From an uncultured bacterium (GTDB lineage Bacteria; Bacteroidota; Bacteroidia; Bacteroidales; Rikenellaceae): a DNA stretch of 64,000 bases. Below the pieces are notes generated by a model. That model searched no databases. It was not told the origin of the DNA and saw only the letters and a program-made list of their open reading frames with translations. Where the stretch lies: positions 124,001 through 188,000 of the forward strand of contig CAJMNH010000002.1 in NCBI GenBank assembly GCA_905214725.1, written 5' to 3'. Made by a program: the position numbers and the translations under genes. How positions within the stretch are numbered: the stretch's first letter is position 1; each line of letters starts with the position of its first letter. Shown here in pieces: positions 18,625 to 27,714 of the stretch.

Positions 18625-19005
18625 TTACCGCCGCCCCTCCTTGGCCTCGATGCACTCGGTGGCGTGGGGAACCTTCATCAGACGCTCCTTGGGAATGAGT
18701 TTGCCCGTGGTCTTGCAGATGCCGTAGGTCTTGTTCTCGATGCGCACGAGCGCCATCTCGAGATTGCGGATGAATTTCATCTGGTGGGCGGCCAGACGGC
18801 CGCTCTCTTCCTTGGAAAGCGTCGTCGCGCCCTCTTCGAGCACCTTGAACGTAGGAGACGTGTCCTCCGTATCGTTGTCGCCCGTGTGGGTGATCGTCGC
18901 ACGCAGCAATTCGTAATCGGCGCGCGCCGTCTCGAGTTTTTTCAGGATCAGCTCCTTGAATTCAGCCAATTCCGCATCGCTATATCGGGTTTTCTCCTCT
19001 GCCAT
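18625..19005 (-). CDS. DksA/TraR-like transcription regulator with half-lost zinc finger
   Basis: This 126-residue protein has the DksA/TraR layout: N-terminal coiled coil (about 10-75) with an acidic tip (NDTEDTSP) and a C-terminal globular region. Against E. coli DksA, YGICKTTG and ATECIEAK keep the first and third zinc ligands but replace the second and fourth by Thr and Ala. Such degenerate forms occur in Bacteroidota. The family acts in the secondary channel of RNA polymerase, often with ppGpp. The start at 19005 was chosen because the family begins MAEEKTRYSDAEL; the longer frame upstream is not conserved-looking. It lies 126 bp after ileS and is probably co-transcribed. Confidence 0.85.
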   Translation of the reverse strand: MAEEKTRYSDAELAEFKELILKKLETARADYELLRATITHTGDNDTEDTSPTFKVLEEGATTLSKEESGRLAAHQMKFIRNLEMALVRIENKTYGICKTTGKLIPKERLMKVPHATECIEAKEGRR

Positions 19006-19131
19006 AATCTTGTTCGGTTTTTTAACGTGTAGCGTAAAAATAACATTTATTTCGGTAACTGCAAAATATTTTCGCAAAAATCCTCCTCCGATAACGGACG
19101 ACCGCCGGCATCCCCCGGGAGCCGACGGTCG

Positions 19132-22100
19132 TCAATCGCTGTGCTGCTGTCTTAAAAGCTTTGTCACGGCAATTTTCAACGGCTCCTCATCGATCTCCGA
19201 ATCGACAACGAACTCCCCTTCGGGGGCGGCCGCCGTGCGAACTTCGCGCGCAAGCGTCTGCTGACCGATGTAGTCGGCATAGGCGGCGACCGCTTCGACG
19301 ACCGCCTCCTTCGCCTCGATCTCGACACGAATGCGGTCGGTCACCTCGAAACCCGAATCCTTGCGAATATTCTGGATGCGGTTGATCAACTCACGTGCCA
19401 CACCTTCGCGCCGCAGCTCGTCCGTGACGGTGATGTCGAGCGCCACGGTGAGCTTGCCCTCGGAAGTCACCAGCCAGCCCGGCATATCCTCCGAAGTGAT
19501 CTCAAAATCGGCGGCCGTCACCGCGATCCGCTCGCCGCCCACTTCGAGCACCGTCTCCGGCGCCGCTTCGATGGCTGCGATCCGCTCCTGCGTGAAAGCG
19601 GCCGTGAGCGCCGCGATCTGTTTCATGTATTTGCCGTACTTCGGCCCGAGGGTCTTGAAGTTGGGCTTGATGCGTTTGGTTATCAGTCCGGCCGTTTCGG
19701 AGACCAACTCGATCTGCTTGACATTGACCTCGTTCATGATGAGCGGCTGCGCAGCCTCGATCTGACGGGCCATCGCCGGATCGAGCACCGGAACGATAAT
19801 CTTCATCAGCGGCTGGCGCACTTTGATGTTCACCTTGCGGCGCAGCGCCAGCACCATCGACGAGACGCGCTGCGCGAGCGACATCATCTCCTCCAACTCC
19901 TTATTCTCCAAAGATGCGTCGGCCGCGGGGAACTGCGCCAGATGCACCGAATCGGCGTGACGGCCGCTCACGGCGTTCAGGTCGCGGAAGATACGCTCCG
20001 AAATAAACGGCGCAAAGGGCGCGGCCAGCATCACGACGGTCTCCAGACAGGTGTAAAGCGTCTGATAGGCCGCCAGCTTGTCTTCGGTCATCTCGCCGCC
20101 CCAGAACCGCTTGCGGTTCAGACGCACGTACCAGTTCGAGAGGTTTTCATTCACGAACTCCTGAATCATGCGGGCCGCAGGCGTCGGATCGTAGTTTTCG
20201 AGCGACGCCGTAACGTCGGCCACGAGCGTATTCAGCAGCGAAATGATCCAACGGTCGATCTCCGGTCGTTTGGCGACGGGAATTTCAGGCTCGCGGCCCG
20301 TGAAACCGTCGACATTGGCATAAAGCGCAAAAAACGAATACGTATTGTAAAGCGTACCGAAGAATTTGCGGCGCACCTCGTCCACGCCGTCGCAGTCGAA
20401 CTTGAGGTTGTCCCACGGCTGCGAGTTGGTGATCATATACCAGCGCGTAGCGTCGGCCCCATAGGTGTCGAGCACCTCGAAGGGATCGACGGCGTTGCCC
20501 AGCCGCTTCGACATCTTGTTGCCGTTCTTGTCGAGCACCAGTCCGTTCGAAATGATGTTCTTGAAGGCCACCGAGTCGAAGAGCATCGCGGCGATGGCGT
20601 GCAGCGTGAAGAACCAGCCGCGCGTCTGATCGACGCCTTCGGCGATAAAATCCGCGGGGAAGAGTTCGCCGAAACGTTCCTTGTTCTCGAAAGGATAGTG
20701 CCGCTGCGCATAGGGCATGGCGCCTGAATCGAACCACACGTCGATCAGGTCGCTCTCGCGGCGCATCGGCTCGCCCTTCGACGAGACGAGTACGATCTGA
20801 TCCACATAGGGACGGTGCAGGTCGATCTTGGCGTAGTTCTCCTCGGACATGTCTCCCGCACGGAACTCCTTGTAGGGATTCTCCTTCATCACGCCGGCAG
20901 CGACCGCACGGTCGATCTCGGCCATGAGTTCCTCCATCGAACCGACGCATTTCAACTCGGAGTAATCTTCGGTCGCCCACACCGGCAGCGGCGTGCCCCA
21001 GAAGCGCGAACGCGAAAGGTTCCAGTCCACCAGACCCTCCAGCCACTTGCCGAAACGGCCCGTACCGGTCGATTCGGGCATCCAGTGGATCGTCCGGTTC
21101 AGCTCGATCATGCGGTCGCGCAGCGCCGTAGTGCGGATGAACCACGAGTCGAGCGGATAGTAGAGCACCGGCTTGTCCGTACGCCAGCAATGGGGATAGG
21201 AGTGGGTATGCTTTTCGATCTTGAAGACCTTGTTCTCGGCTTTGAGCGCTACGGCGATATCCACGTCGAGCGTCGAAGCGTCCGCTGCCAGCGAAGCGTC
21301 GTAAGCGTTCTTCACGTAACGCCCCGCATACTGGCCGTACCGCTCCGTGTCGACATACTCCTTCACGAAGGCCGAATCGAGCGCTTCGATAAGGAAGAAC
21401 TTGCCCGTGCGGTCGACCATCGGCTGCTCCTTGCCCGCCTTGTCGACCATGAAGAGCGGAGCAATGCCCGCCTGCTTGGCCACGCGGTTGTCGTCGGCGC
21501 CGAAGGTCGGAGCGATATGCACGATACCCGTACCGTCGGTCGTCGTGACGTAATCGCCCACAATGACGCGGAATGCGTCGCCCATCGGCCGCACCCACGG
21601 AATCAGCTGCTCGTAACGGATGCCCTCCAATTCGGGCCCTTTATATATCCGATCTTCGACCTCGAACGTTCCCTCCATCTTCTTGGTGAAATAGGCCGGC
21701 ACGAGGTCGCGGGCCAGAATAACGGTCTGCGCCTTGTCAGTATAGGGATTGCGGCACTTGACGCGCACATAGTCGATGTTGGGACCGACGGCCAGCGCCG
21801 TATTCGACGGCAACGTCCACGGCGTGGTCGTCCACGCCAGAAAGTAGAGTTCGCCCTCGACACCGGCGAACAGCGGCTCGCTACGCGCGTCGCGCACCAC
21901 GCGGAACTGCGCCGTGCAGGTCGTGTCCTTCACGTCGCGATAGCAGCCCGGCTGGTTCAGCTCGTGGGTCGAAAGCCCCGTGCCCGCGGCCGGCGAGTAG
22001 GGCTGAATGGTGTAGCCCTTGTAGAGCAGCCCCTTGTCGAAGAGCTGTTTGAGCAGCCACCACAGCGTCTCGATATACTTGTTGTCGTAGGTGATGTAGG

Positions 22101-22539
22101 GATCGTCCATGTTGACCCAGTAGCCCATGCGGCGCGTCAGGTTCTCCCACACGCCAGTGAACTCCATCACCGCCTCGCGGCAGGTGCGGTTGTACTCCTC
22201 GATCGATATTTTCGTTCCGATATCCTCCTTCGTGATGCCCAGCTTCTTTTCCACGCCCAGTTCGACGGGCAGGCCGTGGGTGTCCCACCCTGCCTTGCGG
22301 TGCACCAGATAGCCCTGCTGCGTCTTGTAACGGCAGAAGATATCTTTGATCGTACGGGCCATGACATGATGGATGCCCGGCAGCCCGTTGGCCGAGGGAG
22401 GCCCTTCGTAAAAAACGAACGTCGGATGTCCCTCGCGCGTCGAGATGCTTTTGTGGAAGGTGTCTTCGGCATCCCACTGCGTCAGCACGTCGGCCGCCAG
22501 CTGCGGCAGATCGAGTCCTTTGTACTCCTTAAACTTCAT
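19132..22539 (-). CDS. ileS: isoleucyl-tRNA synthetase, type 2 with swapped GXHH signature
   Basis: This 1135-residue protein is a complete class Ia synthetase with editing domain, KMSKR loop (NGNKMSKRLGN) and anticodon-binding C-terminus. It is of the eukaryote-like type 2 (FVFYEGPPSANGLP, GWDTHGLPVELGVEK). The adenylate-site signature reads P-G-I-H-H at 54-58, not the usual H-X-G-H, so Gly and His positions are exchanged. Type 2 enzymes are naturally insensitive to mupirocin, and this swap has been linked to extreme resistance. The start at 22539 fits the family N-terminus (MKFKEYKGLDL). A -7-like TAAATTTG lies at 22583-22576, about 37 bp upstream. Confidence 0.97.
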   Translation of the reverse strand: MKFKEYKGLDLPQLAADVLTQWDAEDTFHKSISTREGHPTFVFYEGPPSANGLPGIHHVMARTIKDIFCRYKTQQGYLVHRKAGWDTHGLPVELGVEKKLGITKEDIGTKISIEEYNRTCREAVMEFTGVWENLTRRMGYWVNMDDPYITYDNKYIETLWWLLKQLFDKGLLYKGYTIQPYSPAAGTGLSTHELNQPGCYRDVKDTTCTAQFRVVRDARSEPLFAGVEGELYFLAWTTTPWTLPSNTALAVGPNIDYVRVKCRNPYTDKAQTVILARDLVPAYFTKKMEGTFEVEDRIYKGPELEGIRYEQLIPWVRPMGDAFRVIVGDYVTTTDGTGIVHIAPTFGADDNRVAKQAGIAPLFMVDKAGKEQPMVDRTGKFFLIEALDSAFVKEYVDTERYGQYAGRYVKNAYDASLAADASTLDVDIAVALKAENKVFKIEKHTHSYPHCWRTDKPVLYYPLDSWFIRTTALRDRMIELNRTIHWMPESTGTGRFGKWLEGLVDWNLSRSRFWGTPLPVWATEDYSELKCVGSMEELMAEIDRAVAAGVMKENPYKEFRAGDMSEENYAKIDLHRPYVDQIVLVSSKGEPMRRESDLIDVWFDSGAMPYAQRHYPFENKERFGELFPADFIAEGVDQTRGWFFTLHAIAAMLFDSVAFKNIISNGLVLDKNGNKMSKRLGNAVDPFEVLDTYGADATRWYMITNSQPWDNLKFDCDGVDEVRRKFFGTLYNTYSFFALYANVDGFTGREPEIPVAKRPEIDRWIISLLNTLVADVTASLENYDPTPAARMIQEFVNENLSNWYVRLNRKRFWGGEMTEDKLAAYQTLYTCLETVVMLAAPFAPFISERIFRDLNAVSGRHADSVHLAQFPAADASLENKELEEMMSLAQRVSSMVLALRRKVNIKVRQPLMKIIVPVLDPAMARQIEAAQPLIMNEVNVKQIELVSETAGLITKRIKPNFKTLGPKYGKYMKQIAALTAAFTQERIAAIEAAPETVLEVGGERIAVTAADFEITSEDMPGWLVTSEGKLTVALDITVTDELRREGVARELINRIQNIRKDSGFEVTDRIRVEIEAKEAVVEAVAAYADYIGQQTLAREVRTAAAPEGEFVVDSEIDEEPLKIAVTKLLRQQHSD

Positions 22540-22575
22540 ATATCGAATAGTTTTACGAATCAACGGTTCAGTCGG

Positions 22576-22583
22576 CAAATTTA
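22576..22583 (-). promoter_or_regulatory. possible -7 element of ileS
   Basis: TAAATTTG on the minus strand matches TAnnTTTG. No good -33 match was found. Confidence 0.3.
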
Positions 22584-22750
22584 GGAAAATTATTCCGAAT
22601 TCAGGTGTTCCCGCACGCGAAAATCGAGGCAGCCGGAGATGAAACCGAGCGAAAAGGCGATCCCGATGACAGGATTCCGAATTTTATTTCTATCTTTGCG
22701 GAGGCCAAACCTCCGCCCGGATAGGCGCGCGTCGGCAAACCGCAGATAAA

Positions 22751-22782
22751 TTTGGTTCTGCGTCCGGCTTGCACTATCTTTG
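22751..22782 (+). promoter_or_regulatory. promoter of the MsbA-like exporter
   Basis: TTTG at 22751-22754, a 20-bp spacer and TATCTTTG at 22775-22782 form a full match to the Bacteroidota promoter. A second TATCTTTG at 22691-22698 lacks a clear partner. Confidence 0.7.
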
Positions 22783-22873
22783 CCGAGGATAAACCCAGCG
22801 TTGTTCCACTTAAACAAGTGGCGGGACGCCTGTTAGCGGCGCTCGCGTTAAACCCTGAAGATTTCGACCTCGC

Positions 22874-24703
22874 ATGTTCAAAATATACCTCCGCCTGCTC
22901 ACGTTCGTGCGGCCTATCGGCAAATACGCCGTTCCCTATTTCATCTACTCGATTCTGCACGCACTGTTCAATACGGTCAACTACATCATGCTCATTCCGA
23001 TCATCCAAACGATGTTCGACCCCAATTTCCATTTCGAGCCGTTGTATACCCGACCGGAGTTCGCCTTCAATGAAGCGGCGCTCAGCGGCTGGCTGCGTTA
23101 CGGTTACACGGCGGTCTTCGGAGCGTACAATCCCATGTACGTGCTCATCCTGCTGGCCTCGGTCACGGTGCTGATGAACCTGCTGTCGAACACCTTCCGC
23201 TACTTAGGCGCGTGGACGGTCGAAAACATGCGTACGCGCACCCTGCAACGGATGCGCAACGATCTGTTCGACAATGTCATCAATCTCAACGTCGGTTTTT
23301 TCAGCGAGCAGCGCAAGGGCGACATCATGTCGCGCATCACGCAGGACGTGATGGTCGTGCAGTTCTGTATCACCAATACCCTGCAAGTCGCCTTCCGCGA
23401 GCCGTTCCTCATCATCGGCTATCTGGTGGCGATGTTCTCCATCTCGTGGGAGCTGTCGGTCTTCTCGATCCTCTTCCTGCCGCTGGTAGCCCTTATCATC
23501 GGCAGCATCGTCAAGAAGCTGCGCCACCCCGCCATGCAGAGCCAGCAGCGCATGGGCGATATGGTGAGCGTGCTGGACGAATCGCTCTCCGGCGTGAAAC
23601 TCATCAAGGGCTACAACGCCACGAATTACATCCGTCAGAAATTCTACGACATCAACGCCGAGTTCTCGCGGCTGCTCCTCTCAATGGCGCGGCGGCAGCA
23701 GTTGGCCTCGCCCATGAGTGAATTTCTGGGCATTACGGCCGTCGGCGTAATTCTGGTCTTCGGCGGCATGCTCGTAATCAACCGCTCGCTCAACGCCGGC
23801 GAATTCGTCGCCTTCATCGCCATGTTCTCGCAGATCACGCGGCCCGTGCGTTCGTTCATCGACCAGTTCGCCAACATCAACCAAGGCGTCGCCGCCGGCG
23901 AGCGCATCCTCATGCTGCTGGACACCAAGACCGAAGTGCCCGACGCTCCCGACGCCCGCGTGCTCGACGGCCTGCGCGAGAGCATCGAATTCCGCAACGT
24001 CCGCTTCTCCTACGACGGGAACCGCGAGGTGATCGACGGCGTGAACTTCACCATCCGCAAGGGCGAAACCGTCGCGCTGGTAGGCCCCTCGGGCGGCGGC
24101 AAGTCGACGCTCAGCGAACTGATCCCGCGTTTCTACGACATTCAGGGCGGCGACATCCTGATCGACGGCATCTCGATCCGCGACTACACGCAGGAGAGCC
24201 TGCGCGCCCACATGAGCGTCGTGGCGCAGGATACGATCCTCTTCAACGACACCATCGAAGGCAATATTTCGCTGGGCAAACTCGACGCCACGCACGACGA
24301 AATCGTCGCGGCGGCCAAGGTGGCCAACGCCCACGATTTCATCATGGAGACCGACAAGGGCTACCAGACCAACATCGGCGACCGCGGCATGAAACTTTCG
24401 GGCGGCCAGCGGCAGCGTCTGTCGATCGCCCGCGCAGTGCTGAAAAATCCCGAAATTCTGATTCTCGACGAGGCGACCTCGGCGCTCGACACAGAGAGCG
24501 AAAAGCTGGTGCAGGACGCGCTCAATTCGCTGCTGAAAGGTCGCACGTCGATCGTCATCGCCCACCGTCTCTCGACGGTGCACAACGCCGACAAGATCAT
24601 CGTCATCGACCACGGCCGCATCGCCGAGCAGGGCACGCACGAAGAGCTGATGGCGCGCGGCGGCATCTACTCCAAGCTCATCGAGATGCAGAGCGTGGCG
24701 TAA
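22874..24703 (+). CDS. MsbA-like ABC exporter (fused permease-ATPase)
   Basis: This 609-residue half-transporter has six membrane helices (about 20-320) followed by a nucleotide-binding domain. ATPase motifs are Walker A GPSGGGKST, signature LSGGQRQR, Walker B ILILDEATSALD and H-loop IAHRLSTV. It works as a homodimer. Sequence class fits MsbA-type lipid or drug export; the substrate (lipid A, another lipid or a drug) cannot be fixed. It has its own strong promoter, and the secreted phosphoesterase follows 49 bp downstream, perhaps in the same transcript. Confidence 0.9.
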   Translation: MFKIYLRLLTFVRPIGKYAVPYFIYSILHALFNTVNYIMLIPIIQTMFDPNFHFEPLYTRPEFAFNEAALSGWLRYGYTAVFGAYNPMYVLILLASVTVLMNLLSNTFRYLGAWTVENMRTRTLQRMRNDLFDNVINLNVGFFSEQRKGDIMSRITQDVMVVQFCITNTLQVAFREPFLIIGYLVAMFSISWELSVFSILFLPLVALIIGSIVKKLRHPAMQSQQRMGDMVSVLDESLSGVKLIKGYNATNYIRQKFYDINAEFSRLLLSMARRQQLASPMSEFLGITAVGVILVFGGMLVINRSLNAGEFVAFIAMFSQITRPVRSFIDQFANINQGVAAGERILMLLDTKTEVPDAPDARVLDGLRESIEFRNVRFSYDGNREVIDGVNFTIRKGETVALVGPSGGGKSTLSELIPRFYDIQGGDILIDGISIRDYTQESLRAHMSVVAQDTILFNDTIEGNISLGKLDATHDEIVAAAKVANAHDFIMETDKGYQTNIGDRGMKLSGGQRQRLSIARAVLKNPEILILDEATSALDTESEKLVQDALNSLLKGRTSIVIAHRLSTVHNADKIIVIDHGRIAEQGTHEELMARGGIYSKLIEMQSVA

Positions 24704-24752
24704 ATCAATTGAAAATTAAGAATTGACAATTCTAATTATCCTTAATTACGCC

Positions 24753-25877
24753 ATGAACCGCAACCTTCTTTTCATCCGAATCCTGCTCGCCGCACTTTTA
24801 GGAGCGTTTCTCGTGCCCGCATCGGCACAGGAGAAACAGCATGAACCCGCCCTCTCCGATCCCGACTCGTGGACCGTCGTCCTGATTCCCGACCTGCAAG
24901 GGTATGCCAAAAAGGCGTGCAACCAACCGATCATGGAGATCATGACCAGTTGGATCGCCAAACATGCCGAAGCGTTGAACACCAAGATGGTGCTTTGCGT
25001 GGGCGATCTGGTCGAACAAAACGACCGTATCAGCAACGGCTACTCCGGCGACCAGTCGTCGCACAGGCAGTGGGAAGCCACCGCGCGCGCCTTCTCGCAG
25101 CTCGACGGAGTCGTTCCCTACATGACGGCCACCGGCAATCACGATTATACCTACACGCGCACGGGCGACCGGCGCACGCACATCGGCGAATACTTCCCCG
25201 TCGACAAGAACCCCCTCAACCGGCGAATGCTCAGCCAGTACGGATTGGACGCGCAGGGCAACCACGCCGTCGAGAACGCCGCTTTCGAGATGCGCAGCCC
25301 CGAGGGAATCGACTATCTCTTCCTCAACCTCGAATTCGCGCCGCGCGACACGGTGATCGGTTGGGCGCGGCGTATCGTGGGGCTGGAACAATACAGGAAT
25401 CACCGCGTGGTGCTGATGACGCACTCTTACCTCAACAACAAGAGCGAACGCATCAAGGGCGATCCGGTGCGCGTCACCAGTTACGAACCCGTCGTCGTAA
25501 ACGGCAAGATCACGAAATTCAAGCAGGAGCTGCCCGACGCCAATCAGGGCGAAGCGATCTGGCGGAAACTCGTCTACCCTGCCTCGAACATCGAACTGGT
25601 CCTCTGCGGTCACGTCTCGGGATGGGGTTTCCGCACGGACGCCAACAGCGCCGGCAAGCCCGTTCACCAGATGCTCTTCGACTCGCAGTCGATGGGCGGC
25701 GGCTACGAAGGTAACGGCGGCGACGGCTGGCTCCGTATTCTGGAATTCCTGCCCGACGGCCGGACGGTGCGCGTAACGACCTACTCGCCCTTCTTCGCCC
25801 TCTCACCCGCCACCCGACAACACGCGTGGCTGGAAGACGAGGGCAACCGGTTCTCATTCGAGTTTCAGCAACGATAG
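24753..25877 (+). CDS. secreted calcineurin-like metallophosphoesterase
   Basis: This 374-residue protein has an N-terminal signal peptide (ending VPASAQ). Metallophosphoesterase motifs in order are IPDLQGY (D-x-x), VLCVGDLVEQN (GD), TATGNHDYTY (GNH), VLMTHSYLN (H) and VLCGHVSGWG (GH-x). The first motif has Gln in place of the usual DxH histidine. The start at 24753 is the one before a standard signal peptide. Substrate is unknown; it probably acts in the periplasm. The upstream spacer carries the common AATTAAGAATT-type Bacteroidota intergenic sequence. Confidence 0.85.
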   Translation: MNRNLLFIRILLAALLGAFLVPASAQEKQHEPALSDPDSWTVVLIPDLQGYAKKACNQPIMEIMTSWIAKHAEALNTKMVLCVGDLVEQNDRISNGYSGDQSSHRQWEATARAFSQLDGVVPYMTATGNHDYTYTRTGDRRTHIGEYFPVDKNPLNRRMLSQYGLDAQGNHAVENAAFEMRSPEGIDYLFLNLEFAPRDTVIGWARRIVGLEQYRNHRVVLMTHSYLNNKSERIKGDPVRVTSYEPVVVNGKITKFKQELPDANQGEAIWRKLVYPASNIELVLCGHVSGWGFRTDANSAGKPVHQMLFDSQSMGGGYEGNGGDGWLRILEFLPDGRTVRVTTYSPFFALSPATRQHAWLEDEGNRFSFEFQQR

Positions 25878-25893
25878 TGGTCTCCGACAATAC

Positions 25894-25933
25894 CGGGAGC
25901 GGGAATATTCGAATTCGAATATTCCCGCTCCCG
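25894..25933. terminator. 40-bp perfect palindrome between convergent genes
   Basis: The sequence is self-complementary over 20 bp on each side, centred on GAATTC at 25911-25916 with no loop. It lies 17 bp after the phosphoesterase stop and before the leftward gene ending at 26041. It may work as a bidirectional terminator, although flanking T runs are poor. Confidence 0.5.
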
Positions 25934-26040
25934 CTTCTCTGAGAGTCTCTTCAAAACACGCCGCAGACAACGGCCTCCGTAATAAAATCGAGCGAAACCC
26001 CCTCGTTCCGGTTGGGCCGCCGGCAGTGCAAATCCGACCG

Positions 26041-26682
26041 TCACTCATAATAACGCCAAACGATCTCGACCGCCGGATCGTTCGCCATATCGTTGGGATT
26101 GGTGCCGGCGACGCCCTCGGGAACCGGCATTCCCAGCGCGGCGAAATGCTCCGCCCAATAGGTTGGCAACTCACCGTCGGGAGTACGGAAGGTCATGGGG
26201 CGACTTTGCAGCAGGTGCGTCGAATCGTCCGCCGCCAGAAAACACTCCCACGCCAGTTCGCTGCAATAGAATTTACCGTTGGCAGGCAGAAAATCGTCGT
26301 CGTAAGGAAGTCCCAGCCGTTCGTGCGCACGCCGCAACGCACGGTTTACCACCACGCTGTCCGCCCCGCACAGTCGTCCGACAGCCACCAGCGGCCGCCC
26401 TTCGCGCTGCGCCGAACGGGCGATGAACTCGCCGAGCGGCGTTCGCCGGACGCTCGTATCGATCGCCTCGACGACGAACACGCCGTCGGCCGCCGTTTCG
26501 ACGATCCCCACATGCGTGAAGGTTACGGGCTCGCCGCGCTGCGTCGCCGCGACGATGGCGCCGGTCATCCCCTCGGACGCATTCTGCTGAAACAACAGAT
26601 CGCCCGTGCGAGGCACATACTCCCCGCCGCAGGCAAACAGCAGCAACAAAAAACAGACGAATAATCGGGTCGCTATCATCAT
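26041..26682 (-). CDS. YiiX-like permuted NlpC/P60 lipoprotein
   Basis: This protein of about 213 residues has a lipoprotein signal (LLLLFACGG). It has the circularly permuted papain-like layout: GDLLFQQ, then the catalytic His in TFTHVGIVE, and the catalytic Cys near the end in KFYCSELAWECF. YiiX/YebB-type enzymes cleave amide or ester bonds in lipids or cell-wall peptides; the substrate is unknown. Start at 26682 (or 26679) puts the signal peptide at the N-terminus. The frame stays open upstream to 26940 through a repeat and a G9 tract, so a longer form cannot be excluded. Confidence 0.8.
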   Translation of the reverse strand: MMIATRLFVCFLLLLFACGGEYVPRTGDLLFQQNASEGMTGAIVAATQRGEPVTFTHVGIVETAADGVFVVEAIDTSVRRTPLGEFIARSAQREGRPLVAVGRLCGADSVVVNRALRRAHERLGLPYDDDFLPANGKFYCSELAWECFLAADDSTHLLQSRPMTFRTPDGELPTYWAEHFAALGMPVPEGVAGTNPNDMANDPAVEIVWRYYE

Positions 26683-26793
26683 CGCGCACAAAACAATTGA
26701 GAACAGGTCGTAATTCGCAGTCGCCGATCGCAGTCCCTGCAATACCTCGGAGCGACAACCCTGATAATTTTTAACAGAATCATATCCCTGTTG

Positions 26794-26802
26794 CCCCCCC
26801 CC
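26794..26802 (-). repeat. G9 homopolymer tract upstream of the YiiX-like gene
   Basis: Nine C on the plus strand (nine G in the gene's sense), 112 bp upstream of the start codon and next to a dispersed repeat. It lies in frame with the lipoprotein ORF, but probably in its leader or promoter region. Confidence 0.85.
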
Positions 26803-26869
26803 TGCGAGCGGGATCATCTCCGGCGGCTCACGCGACGAACGACGCCCCTGCCGCCGAAAAGAACTGCGA

Positions 26870-26942
26870 TGCGGTCGCTCCTCGGAATAATCAAACGCTT
26901 GATTCCCACGCTCCACTGCGTTCCGCTCGGAGTGACACAATC
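26870..26942 (-). repeat. degenerate dispersed intergenic repeat
   Basis: GCTCCTCGGAATAATCAAAC and CCGCTCGGAGTGACACAA are degenerate forms of the CTCAGGATGACA family. They lie between trmB and the YiiX-like gene. Confidence 0.45.
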
Positions 26943-26958
26943 AATTTTTAATCCTTAC

Positions 26959-27708
26959 TTACTTCCGCGCCTCCTCGCAATCCTTCTCCGCCTTCTGTTT
27001 CTCGTCTTCCTCCCAGTCGAACCAATCGAAACGGGTGGCTTCGTCCAGCGTAAAACGGGTATAGGTGATCGGCAGGCCGCGATCGAGAAACAGCTGTTCG
27101 TAGGCCGTCTTGATCGAGAGCACCTTGTCGGCGTAACCCGTGCCGTAAATATCGGCGTTCGAAACCTCGCAGCGCAGTCCGCAGCGGCGAATCACCTCGC
27201 CCGTATAGCGGTAAAGATGCTGCGAATCAGTTTTGAGATTGATCCAGCCGCCCTGCGCGAGGAACTGCGCATAACAGGCCAGAAAGGGCGGCGCGGTGAG
27301 CCGTTTTTTGGCACGGCGCGTTTTAAGCTGCGGATCGGGAAAGGTGATCCACAATTCGGCCACCTCGCCCGGCGCGAAAAACGACGTGATGAATTCGATG
27401 CGCGTGCGCAGGAAACCCACGTTGGCCATTCCCTGCTCGGTGGCGGTCTTCGCGCCGCGCCACATGCGCGCGCCCTTGATATCCACTCCGATATAGTTGC
27501 GCGTGGGGTCGTCGGCCGCCAGCGCTACAGTATACTCCCCCTTGCCGCACCCCAGTTCGAGTACGATGGGACGGTCGTTGCGGAAGAAATCGGCGTGCCA
27601 GCGCCCTTTGAGTGGATGGTCCCTGTGAAATATTTCGTCGAATTCGGGTTGGACGAGACACCGGAACGTCCGGTTCTCGGCAAATTTCTTCAGTTTATCT
27701 TTCCCCAT
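26959..27708 (-). CDS. trmB: tRNA (guanine-N7-)-methyltransferase
   Basis: This 249-residue protein is a class I SAM methyltransferase of the TrmB family. SAM site is VLELGCGKGEYT and the substrate segment is WITFPDPQLKTRRAKKRL, both diagnostic. It methylates G46 of tRNA variable loops. It is the last gene of the ricT-gldH-trmB unit, 6 bp after gldH. A charged C-terminal tail (KQKAEKDCEE) extends past the usual end. Confidence 0.95.
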   Translation of the reverse strand: MGKDKLKKFAENRTFRCLVQPEFDEIFHRDHPLKGRWHADFFRNDRPIVLELGCGKGEYTVALAADDPTRNYIGVDIKGARMWRGAKTATEQGMANVGFLRTRIEFITSFFAPGEVAELWITFPDPQLKTRRAKKRLTAPPFLACYAQFLAQGGWINLKTDSQHLYRYTGEVIRRCGLRCEVSNADIYGTGYADKVLSIKTAYEQLFLDRGLPITYTRFTLDEATRFDWFDWEEDEKQKAEKDCEEARK

Positions 27709-27714
27709 GGTCGG

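Noticed and set aside
20815..22584. A 589-codon frame antisense to ileS
   Set aside because: Shadow of ileS with no plausible domains.
26683..26940. N-terminal extension of the YiiX-like protein through the G9 tract
   Set aside because: The extension is translated repeat sequence and would bury the lipoprotein signal; the start at 26682 is preferred.
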